This document shows, in pieces, positions 55,397 to 64,000 of a stretch of DNA of 64,000 bases. The position numbers and the translations under genes were made by a program. The notes below the pieces were generated by a model, which made no database searches, had not been told where the DNA came from, and saw nothing but the letters and a program-made list of their open reading frames with translations. The stretch comes from Lentinus brumalis (Eukaryota > Basidiomycota > Agaricomycetes > Polyporales > Polyporaceae): positions 408,764 through 472,763 of the forward strand of contig MARA01000033.1 of NCBI GenBank assembly GCA_001792895.1, written 5' to 3'. Numbering within the stretch: position 1 is the first letter of the stretch; each line of letters opens with the position of its first letter.

Positions 55397-55776
55397 ATCC
55401 CTTTAAAGGCAATTAATAACACCTGCTGACTTGGCCATGCCCGGGACTGCCCATGTTGCCCGTGCTGCCCTCGCTGCCCGGAGGCTGCCTGCCCATGCCC
55501 CAGTTGTACTGAATCCCACTGAGTATTGCATGCCCATTGCTGCAATTGGCACAGACGGCCAAGCAAAATCACATACATGTCTTTTGCTGCATCCCTGCGG
55601 GTTGCTGAACTCGACAGAAGGGCGTCCCTTCCAGGCAGGCCACCGTGGCTCTTCCGGCGTCTACATTTCTTGCATGCATCTAGCTCCCATCTCACACCGT
55701 CTCCACGCCTCCCTCCCTATCGTGCAATCTGTGCAATACCAACGGCATTCTTGCAACTGCCACAAGCTTGTGTCAA

Positions 55777-56904
55777 ATGCTGACAAAGGAGCAACGTGAA
55801 GACTTTGATCGCGCTGCGCTCAGCGTGGGACCCACGCCGGTCTACGAGGAGGATGGATTGATCATGGTATTTGGTGATATCGATGATGGAAAGGGTTATA
55901 CGATTTGGAAAGGTCGCTGTGTTGGGGTTTATATGGGCTGGTGAGTGTTTTCTCTCAACCGTTCGAATATCCTACATACTCCGTGCAGGGGACTTGCCGG
56001 CCCCATGGTCATTGGCTTTCCTGGTGCGCTCTACAAGAAGTTCAAGAATGTCGATGCTGCCAGACGCGCCTGGGTCAATGGCCCTTCACGAGATCCGCAC
56101 TGGATGGCCCCCGAGCACGAGCACCCATCCTTACTGACCTCGTCATCCACACCAATCGCCGCCCCGTTGCATCAGCCATGAGCACCCCTCGGAGCACAAT
56201 TTCTGCTGCTGCCCCCACGGGTACTAGTTCTACATCGGCCACATATCTCAGTGCTCGCGCATCTGATCCCCACACGACGCTCCTCATCGAGTCTGCGGGG
56301 AGAGCACGCCACTGGAAGCCTCAACAGAAACCAGCCAACGCGCAGTCGGCCAACAAGGCGACCGTCATGGAGTCCGTGGCACATGAGGCGGAAGTGAGGC
56401 CACCCGACAGGCAGGTGAGCACCCACCGTGCCCCATCTCTTCCCGCGCTCACTATTTCCATCTACAACCCAGCCGTTTTTTCAACGCTTGCATCCTGCCC
56501 CATCTCTTCCCACCCCCGCAATGCCATCTACAGCCAAGCCGTCTTTCCATGGCTTGCATCCTGCTCTCCCATCTACCTCTGCTCTCAATACCCCTTCCAC
56601 CACGGTGAGCTCAATTGCAACAACAAATACGTCCAGCATCATTGTCCCGGAGGGCCCTGCATATGTTGTTGTGCTTGGCGACACGACAGGCATCTTTATG
56701 GACAAGTGAGTATCGACACCGTTATCTTGTAACTTGTTTTGACTGTTACGCAGAATCACCGCTTACACGATGGCAGGGAACCATCCTGGGCGGAAGATCA
56801 GGCGGTTCCATACGCTTGAGGAAGCCCAGGAGTACTACTTGTACAAGGAGACTATGGGACAGACGGGTACACCTATATTCCAACATGAACTTCCTGGTCA
56901 GTAG
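55777..56904 (+). CDS. Protein(s) with RNase H1 N-terminal (viroplasmin-like) segments
   Basis: Exons 55777-55940 and 55989-56181 give a 118-residue frame whose core is KGRCVGVYMGW then IGFPGALYKKFKNVDAARRA, close to the RNase H1 N-terminal/viroplasmin motif (G..GVY..W, V.GF.GA.YKKF...EEA), which binds RNA-DNA hybrids or double-stranded RNA. A second such segment lies downstream: YVVVLGDTTGIFMDK, an intron (56706-56753), then RKIRRFHTLEEAQEYY, ending at 56904. A Ser/Thr/Pro-rich stretch (56430-56640) lies between them. The middle frames do not join simply, so this may be one gene with a frameshift, one with unseen introns, or two genes. No nuclease domain is seen. Confidence 0.6.
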
Positions 56905-56984
56905 TAGTATATCTCTATATATTGTATCTTTGAGGACTTCTCCTCGCTGCTCGCTCAATATTCCTCCTCCCTGTATCCGTGTGC

Positions 56985-57270
56985 GTGACCGCGTCCGGGT
57001 CCGTGTCCGTGCCCGTGTCCATGCCCGTGTCCGTGCCCGTGTCCGTGTCCATGTGCGTGGGCATGTCTCTGTCCGTGCCCGTGTCTGTGCCCCCCGTGCC
57101 CGTGTCTGTGCCCCCCGTGCCCGTGTTTGTGCCCCCTGTGCCCATGTCCGTGCCCTCCATGTTCATGTTTATGCCCTCCGTGCCCGTGCCGTGCCCGTGC
57201 CCGTGCCTGTGCCCACCTCGGTCACTACTGTGTGCCCGTGCCCGTGCCCGCAGCCGCTTTGGGCACTGAT
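56985..57270 (+). repeat. Degenerate GTGTCC/GTGCCC hexanucleotide array
   Basis: Runs of GTGTCCGTGCCCGTGTCC and close variants extend over about 280 bp. Frames read as Val-Ser-Val-Pro repeats. It is distinct from the upstream satellite but shares the TGCCCG word. Confidence 0.85.
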
Positions 57271-57380
57271 TTCCGGCCTGCCCATGTGGGCACTGTATGC
57301 TACAGGTCTACATGGTGGTGAGCTGGATATTTTGGTGAACATTCTGCAATCTTGTATAGGAATCTGTGCAGTTACATGGT

Positions 57381-60300
57381 CTAAGTAGGTTGGAAGTTTG
57401 CACGGGCAACAGTGAACAGTGTATCTGAATGTGCGTGCAGGGCATGCCAGACTGCAGCCTGCCGGGCAGCCCATGCCTGATGTCCTAGGCCCTTCTGTGT
57501 GGTTCTACCACGTCGGAGCCACTCGTCCTCACTGATCTGGTAGCTTCGAAGTGTCCTGTCCATCTCTGCCGGTACGATGGCAATCTCCTCATCCCAACGG
57601 GCAAGACGGGCATGGGCTCGCAGATATACAACACGGTACACTGTATGATAGATCAGAATTGGTTCGATGAGAGGGGACATGGTGCACGTACTCTCCTCCA
57701 TCCATGATCCTTCCTCCGCTTCTCCAGATGCCATATTCCAGAACCAGGGAAGATGCAACAGAGAGACCCCTCGCACAGCATGCTCAACAAGTGCTGTGTT
57801 GGCTTTCATATCCTTCTTCTCCAGGACACGGTAGCGTGCATGCACGGCAGCAAGCTCCTCAGCATCGGAGGGAACTTGTGCATCGTACAGGTTCCCTATT
57901 GCAGACCGTGAGGCTTGGTATAGCCGAGCATTTGAGAGGATGCCAGCGTCAGCCAGATGGACGTCGTCGAAGCTTCGCAGCTTCTGCCGTGTAGAGGTGG
58001 CTGTGCGGACCTCTGTGCGGTAAAGGAAGGACTTGTACCCAATTCCTACGCGAACACTGTGGAGGCAGTCGTTCATCTGACCAATGCGCAGCTCGCGTTC
58101 ACTGGTGAGGAGGTTTGTCAGTCCGTGAGAGCGACACAATGAAGCACCGAGGGTTGATGGCAAGGCGATGGCAATCCGTTCAGGGGTGATTGTAGAGGCT
58201 GGTTCGTCATCACTGGTAGGGGCCTGTGCGATGCCTGCGGCTTCTTCAATGCTATCCCATTCTGCTCCAAGAGAGGACGACACTGTAGGCATTGCCAGAA
58301 AATCCACGAGTGCGCGGACAGGCAGGAAGTTCTTGGCATCTTTGTGGAACTTTTCAATGCTCTTCAGGAGGGCAGCACGTGAACGTTCAAGTGCGATCTT
58401 CTCCTCGGTAGAGCTTGTAGGGCGGATCTGGCGCGCCTTATTGGCGATTGCAAGGCTGAATAATGAGGTTAGCAGGAATACTTAGAAGTAAATACCCAGG
58501 ACACCCACCGATCCTCCTCAATTTTCAGACCCACCACAATCCATGCGGCAGCACCCTTTGATCCACCTGTACGAGCATTCTCCTTCTTGGCCAACTCAAG
58601 CTGAATCTGGGCACGAGTGGGCACTGCGGGCAATACGGGCACATTTGTGTCAGATCTAATGGGCAAGAGCACTTCGTATCACTCACGCTTGGCATCCTGC
58701 ACCTCGTAGATGTCCATCACCTCTGGCTTTCGGTGTCGTTTTTTAGCTGCCCTTTTGGCATCCTTCTCCCATTCCTTTACCTTGGATGGTGGGAACTGGG
58801 CAGCAAGGGACTCCAGCGCCTCCCGGGCAGGCCCTAGCTCAGTGCATGCAGTGCGCCACTTCCGCGCCAGCGCTGCGGCTGTGTGTGTGGGGGTTAGTAT
58901 AACCAGCAACATATGCTGTAGATCTAGCACGCACGTAAGCGGATGAGCTTCATGTGGTTGGAGTCGTTCATGTGGTCGTCAATACTCTCCTGGCGGTGCC
59001 CTGTAGCCATGCCCCGTGTGCTGCCTGCAATGTCATTGGTCTCTGGCCAGAGTGACTCGATGATTTCGTTGAGGGTCACGCCGGCAGCAGGGATGAAGTT
59101 GGGAGAGAAGCGAGCATAGCACTCGCGGCGGTGGGCATGTACGTGGAACTGCCCGATGCCTCCAGTGATCTTCATGCCATCTGGCAGAGAGAGGGCTGGG
59201 CTCTCAGTGAAGCGATGCACCATATGGATCCAGTAGTGACACCAGATGTCGTAGAGCATGATGAGAAGTTGGATACCGGTGAGGTACTGCATCACCCAGA
59301 AGAAGCAGTAGTCCATGTTCCGCTGGCTAGAACAAGCACCATGAGCACATCAAGGAGTGCTTGAGCATGCAATATAGATGCGTACCCTTCCCCTCTCTGA
59401 AAGTCAACAACACAATGCGGGAAGAAGAACCCATGCCTGCTGCACGCAGCTGCACCAATACCAGTAGACTCCATTGCTGCACGCTCTGCCGATGCCGCAA
59501 GGACTGCCCGGTGCTCGTTACAATCTAGCGTCTACAAAGTAGTGGTCAGGAAGAGCATGTAGGCAGATAATAGTGAACGAACCTGTCGGAAGGTCACAGC
59601 AGTTTTTAAATGCTCCTTGTATGGGCCACTCGTCACCATGAAGCAGTGTCCATCTGCAAAGCGGACATCGTTCTCGGGTGTTTCATTGCTTGATGTTGTG
59701 CCCCGAAGTTACCATCCATAATGGCAGATGCTGCGTGAATGAATCTGCACGCTTTGTTAGCCTGACCCTGTCCAGAATGAACTGCATCACTCACGCTTTG
59801 GCATCGTTTTGCCAATCATGGGGCATGTTGACACCTGGCCGCGGGCATGCCGGGCAGCGGATCGCAAAGGTTCCGCGCCCGGGCTCAGGCAAATCCTCGT
59901 AGCCTACACCAGTAGCCTTCCGCGCTTTGAGGTTTCTCCACTGTCTAGATACGCGGAGGAGGTCTCGATATCGATCCTGCAGATGGTCGTGATGTCAATG
60001 TGCTGAGGTATGAAGAACACATATTGGGGACTTGGGAGGCTCACCGGGACCATGTGTGGAAATGCGTCATTTGTGAGACGCCGCAGGCGGGTGTAGTATG
60101 ACAGCGCCGGTGTTTTGCATGTTTTGTTGGTTAGGAGGAAGTCGTCCAGAACCCGGAATGTAAATGCCGTCGAGGGCCGGGTCGATGTAGCTGGATAGAG
60201 CCCCATGCGGAGGAGTTGCATGTCGGGTGCCTCGGACCCTTGGCATGAGCAGAACAGCACAGGGACCTCATGTACACCCGTAATATCAACAATGACCATG

Positions 60301-61824
60301 GTCCGCGCTGTACCAAAGCGTGGCCGCCGTCGTCTGTGGTGGGTCCCAAATGGCCGAAGAACTGGCTCGCCTACACGAGGCATGTCCTCGAGCAGCTCAT
60401 CGCGCACGATTGGATCCGATGACGGATCATCATTGTCAAACTCATCCTCATCTGCGAGCTCTTCAGGGAGTACCTCGTTCTCTTCCTCGGGATACGACAG
60501 GTCGAGGTCATCATCCTCTGGACTGAGCTCCGCAAGCTCGGCGTCGTTGACAGTGCGCTTGCTACGGTGAGGGGGGCCTGGGCTGGGTGTTTCGTGTAAC
60601 CGAAGTGCATCTGAAGACATGTGGGAGGCTGACAGGACGGTACGTGGGGACATGGCTGGGTCGTCAACGCGCATTGTGTGGGGATTAGGACTGCCCGCGC
60701 GAGTGCCCGGCGTGCCCGCGGTGCCCGCAGTGACTACCGCAAGTGATTCGGGGCTCACCGCTGAGCTGCTACCAGATTTGTGATGGCGAGCGACGCTCCA
60801 TGGAGCAGGAGGAGGGAGTGAGCTGCGCACAGTTGAGCTTTTGTTCATTGTCAGCACCTCATAAGGCCTCTTGCCTTGCAGCATGATGGTACTCACCTGT
60901 CTGCATTGCTCGTGACCTTCTTTGCAGCGGCACGAGCTCGCGCACTGGGGGGGTCCGAGGATTTGGAAGCACAACCCGTGGCAAATCTCCACTCTGGCTT
61001 TCCTGATCACACGTAGAGGACAATGGTTGCGTGTTGCGAACGGAGTCCGGAGTATCCGATGGTTCCCAACCCGAAGATGGTGCACTGTCGTCTGTCGTCT
61101 GTCGTGGTTCGGGAGGATAAGAACTGGGTTGTGATGGTGGTCGGCTATCAGTGGAAAATGCTGCAGGCGTACGGGGTGTGGAACTGTCACGGTGCTGTGG
61201 ACACATTGCGCCGTCATGGCCGAGGCAAATGCGGATGCCAAGAGTTCGCAGGGAGGCTGCCGTATAGTGATCGATGGACCAGAACTCGATGCGATGAAAG
61301 GCATTCAGCATATGCCCATCGCACATGCATGTGCGGCACATCTTCGGTACACCAGTGCAGTCGAGACAACGCCACAATGCAGGACATCCGCAGCGACACA
61401 GGGCTGTATCACCGCCGGCTTCAGAGTCGTACAGGGCTTGTAGGTACGGCTCACGTAGCCTTTCAGCCCACATCCGCTGGTAGTCATGTGGTTTCTGATG
61501 ATGCTAAAATTGAGCATTCTGGTCAAACATCGCAGTCTAAACTTACCATGCGAGTGTTTGTATACGAGCGTGGATCACTGTAGACTGTGAATTGAACCTC
61601 GTTGGCATTGTCGAGAACGCCTGGCCCAGTGGATACACTGCGGGATGTGGCGCTACTCGGAGATATGTGGGAGGGGGGCTGGGAGGCACCGGACCCTGAT
61701 CTGTTGCCATCCCTGGTTGGTTCTTCGCTTGCCGCAGAACATAGCGGACCCCGCGCGAATTCTTCTTGGGCACAATCTCACGTTCGGTAGTTGACGAATA
61801 CTCTTCAATGCGTACACGAGCCAT
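57381..61824 (-). pseudogene. KDZ (Kyakuja-Dileera-Zisupton) transposase, one frameshift
   Basis: Exons: about 61824-61547, 61476-60897, about 60856-60045, 59976-59795, 59744-59583, 59531-59386, 59326-58935, 58878-58687, 58623-58509 and 58455-57381, roughly 1300 codons. Exon 2 carries the CxC2-like cysteine cluster (CRCGCPALWRCLDC, CRTCMCDGH). Then come an acidic linker and KDZ blocks: VSRQWRNLKARK, CPACPRPGVNMP, IMDGNFGAQHQ, ESTGIGAAACSRHGFFFPH, QYLTGIQLLIMLYDIWCHYW, HRRECYARFSPNF and HRQESIDDHMNDSNHMKLI. Near 59677 one base is missing: exon 5 starts in the frame of MDGNF but must end in that of ENDVRFADGH for exon 6 to join. Exon 1 also shows a frame switch. Expected role: DNA transposition. 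Confidence 0.85.
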
Positions 61825-61889
61825 GACTGGAACATGCAAGGGAGGGTAGCGAAGTCAAGGAACGGCAAATAGAGCAAGGGAAAGAGAAG

Positions 61890-63204
61890 CTACAGAGGGT
61901 ACGAGTGCAAAGACATCCAGGGCACTGCCGGGACCCCCAAATTGGTATGCACAGCTGATGACATAAACCAGGAAAAACAGAGACGGTCCGGCGGAACGGC
62001 TCCGACGCCGTGATGAATGATCATGGCGCAGAACAAAGCGATTGTGCCCGGCTTGTACCCCAGCTGGACACCGAGATTCCGCAACACAAGCTCCGCCCGC
62101 GGGTAAGTTCCTAACGCAACAAGCAAGTCATACCACGAGGGCTGGCCTGCTGTATCGCGATGGAACGGACTAGCCCGGTTGGATATAATCTGCACCGTGT
62201 TGAAGATACTGGGCCATACGGGCAATACCTCAGCGACCCGAGGGAGGGTAGCCATGCGCAGCAGGGACGTCCGTCCGGCTTCATACTGTTTGGGATGGCA
62301 AACCCGAAGTATGGCACTCAGAAGTGCACCCGATTCCTTCATGTCCTTGCACCACTCGAGGCTGCCAGCTGCATTCAGTGAAACACTCGGACGGGGAGTG
62401 TATGCCGCCGTCTGCCCGGGTTAGGTTAGCTCAAGGATAGCACCGGCCTGGAGAAATGTATGCGCACCTTGTGTCCAACGGCATATCCACCCGGAGTGCC
62501 CAGCCAGCTTCCCGCAGGCCATTCCTGCCCGGGTTGGTAGAATGTCGGGGCGGTGCGCCATTGTATCATCAACTTCTTGCCCGTGCCCGTTTTGCCCGTG
62601 GTTTTCAACTGCTCCTGCAGATGCTTTGTAGCACGCAGGATCTTGGACTTGTGACGGAGATGAATATGTGTTTTGATATGGCGCAGGGGAGAGGAGCATA
62701 CCTGTCGTGCTGGTGTCAGAATCTGGGGTAACATCCACGCGAGGACATGCCCGGACGTGTCCACAAATATGCCCGGCCGCTGGAGTAGGGCATAATGACC
62801 ACGTTTGACATGCTCAATCGATGAAATTGGTGGAAATCGCTGCAACAGCTCATTCTCGTGTTCCATGTTCAGACCGCGAGGCTGCTTGGAGAGTGATGCC
62901 CGGAGGTCCTCTGCATTCCAGGGCACCGGGACTGACAACATGCGGTCATTACCGGGAACATGACGCCACTATAGCAGGACTGACCTTGATAACACCACGC
63001 CGATGCAAGCACCTTGGCTGCACGCTGCAGATCTTCATGGAACTCATGGGGCCAAGTCGGGTCGTGCAAGGCTGAGAGACGCTCTGCTGCGCGCCAAACC
63101 TTCTGCCCGGCGAGCACAGACTTGAATAGCTCAACGAGATAATGCGAGACCCGGTCAGTGAACCGGATCTGCGCTAGCACGTCAGCTAACTCCTCGTCGC
63201 CCAT
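61890..63204 (-). CDS. TET/JBP-family 2OG-Fe(II) dioxygenase
   Basis: Four exons (63204-62985, 62931-62702, 62647-62468, 62411-61890) join in frame into 383 residues. The third intron (62701-62648) is open in frame and could be retained. The catalytic domain is in the last exon: SPFHRDTAGQPSWYDLLVAL gives H294 and D296, IIHHGVGAV gives H344, and PDRLCF gives R353 for 2-oxoglutarate. This layout (short gap after HxD, W-Y-D-L-L, HGV, D-R-x-C-F) fits the TET/JBP family, which oxidises 5-methylcytosine or thymine. Fungal members are known to travel with KDZ transposons. It ends 66 bp before the transposase start on the same strand. No damage seen, unlike the transposase. Confidence 0.85.
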
Positions 63205-63661
63205 AGTTTTTTTGGGGGGAAAGATATTGCAACCACTCTTTTTAAACGTTGCCCCGGCATGTGTGGCTGTGCTTTACCGCGCCGCACAAAGAGCGTAGTT
63301 CGATATCGCACACTGTCACTCTTTCAGCCTATAACAATAGGCATTGCCTCCGCAGAAAGACCGAATAGTGCTCTAAGTACGTGGCATACTTTGTGCGCAT
63401 TCAAAGGGAGCCGTTTTGGGGCCTACAGATATGACTTGTTCCTCTTTAGATGTTAGTGCAATCATGTCCTGCACAAAGATCACCCAGGCCGAGACCCAAC
63501 ATGATGATCGATTAGGTGATTTTATCATGCCAAGTCGCGCTCACATGATGTCCTGGACTACCGTGCTGGCCCGGTCTGACTGTGCCCACCCCTCAGCTCG
63601 GTGCCAACTGACTGTCATTGTCCACTGCCTGCTATCGTCCATTGACTGCTGTCGACTCAGT
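63205..63661. promoter_or_regulatory. Divergent promoter region of TET/JBP and the next gene
   Basis: The two genes start back to back. A TTTTTAAACG (63239-63248) is the only TATA-like word near the TET/JBP start. No other element recognised. Confidence 0.35.
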
Positions 63662-64000
63662 ATGCCCGCGCCCACCGACATCTCCCTAACTCATGATGAA
63701 ATTGAGCTCCTCCGAGCTGCCCTTGAAGACTGGGCGACAAAGTCTCGCCTCGAGAAGCAGGAGGCCAAAGCGGCCTTGGTGCTTACTATTGTCCGCGGGC
63801 GTGGCATCGACGACAACAACCCGTATGCATACGAGTTCATTCGCACGGTACATTTTATGAAACCACCTGTTCCATGTGTACATGCTTATCTGCCCACAGA
63901 AGGTTACACACTGGTTCTCCAACAACGCCCCCACCAAGGACTCCCGGCTCCCTCGCTCACTTCGCACGGTCTGGACCGCACGTGAAGTGTTCTACATTGT
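63662..64000 (+). CDS. Unknown protein, 5' part, running off the window
   Basis: Exon 1 (63662-63847) reads MPAPTDISLTHDEIELLRAA, then EDWATKSRLEKQEAKAALVL and GIDDNNPYAYEFIRT. After a 52-nt intron exon 2 (63900 onward) continues in frame with KVTHWFSNNAPTKDSRLPRS and is open to the edge. The charged helical start followed by W-F-x-N recalls the N-terminal part of other basidiomycete transposon-linked proteins and, loosely, the third helix of a homeodomain; this is a weak resemblance. A cargo gene of the same element is likely but unproven. Confidence 0.55.

Noticed and set aside
55210..55695. CKKCRRRK resembling a Zn2Cys6 transcription factor start
   Set aside because: Only two of six cysteines, in a frame that does not join the exons of the gene at 54270-55396.
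56915..57269. Val-Ser-Pro or Thr-Gly-Thr-Asp repeat proteins on both strands
   Set aside because: Translations of a hexanucleotide array, open on both strands; no evidence of a gene.
60205..60570. Ser-rich plus-strand frame inside the KDZ gene
   Set aside because: Antisense shadow of the acidic Glu/Asp linker of the transposase.
1..64000. CRISPR arrays, rRNA genes, complete tRNA genes, LTR retrotransposon domains
   Set aside because: Looked for; no regular repeat-spacer pattern, rRNA core sequence, foldable tRNA, reverse transcriptase or integrase motif was found.

Overview
The window reads as nuclear DNA of a basidiomycete, most likely an Agaricomycete. Evidence: GT-AG introns of about 50-60 nt, multi-copy DUF6535 and DUF6533 membrane proteins, expanded F-box families, and a KDZ transposase lying next to a TET/JBP dioxygenase, a pairing known from mushroom-forming fungi. 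No CRISPR, rRNA operon or prokaryotic feature is seen.

Positions 1-51438 are a clustered array built from one repeated module. Its inferred complete order is DUF6535 gene <- block X <- (divergent promoter) -> F-box type 1 -> F-box type 2. Four DUF6535 genes look complete or nearly so (B 11107-13620 minus, C 24917-27536 plus, D 32433-35020 plus, E 38026-40528 plus). One is frameshifted (A 5286-7813 minus) and one is cut off (F 50691-51452 plus). Left of about 18 kb the DUF6535 copies point left; right of about 21 kb they point right. The array is therefore mirrored around a small membrane-protein gene (17859-18097) and a DUF6533 gene (18440-20235). Most F-box partners are broken. The intact ones are 1235-2619 (type 2) and 21349-23076 (type 1). 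Block X, a degenerate and probably membrane-protein-coding unit, survives only as relics. A near-identical 20-bp element precedes the DUF6535 genes. A single 2OG-Fe(II) oxygenase gene (3240-5020) and a captured carbamoyl-phosphate synthase fragment (41783-42275) interrupt the array.

From about 51438 to the end the landscape changes. DUF6535 copy F stops inside exon 4 and does not resume in the window. What follows is a perfect 16-bp palindrome, about five ~190-bp tandem units, a long stretch saturated with TGCCCG/CGGGCA words, a minus-strand gene of unknown function (54270-55396), a plus-strand gene with two RNase H1-N/viroplasmin-like segments (55777-56904), a KDZ transposase with a one-base frameshift (57381-61824 minus), a TET/JBP-type dioxygenase with all expected metal ligands (61890-63204 minus), and the start of a plus-strand gene running off the end (63662-64000). 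I read this as a large KDZ-class transposon or nested set of elements that landed in or broke the array.

What most resembles an undescribed system is the repeated divergent module of DUF6535 membrane protein, F-box proteins and X under a shared promoter element, with strong birth-and-death turnover. Its function cannot be read from the sequence. Exon joints were placed by eye from frame and GT-AG signals and by comparing the copies with each other.
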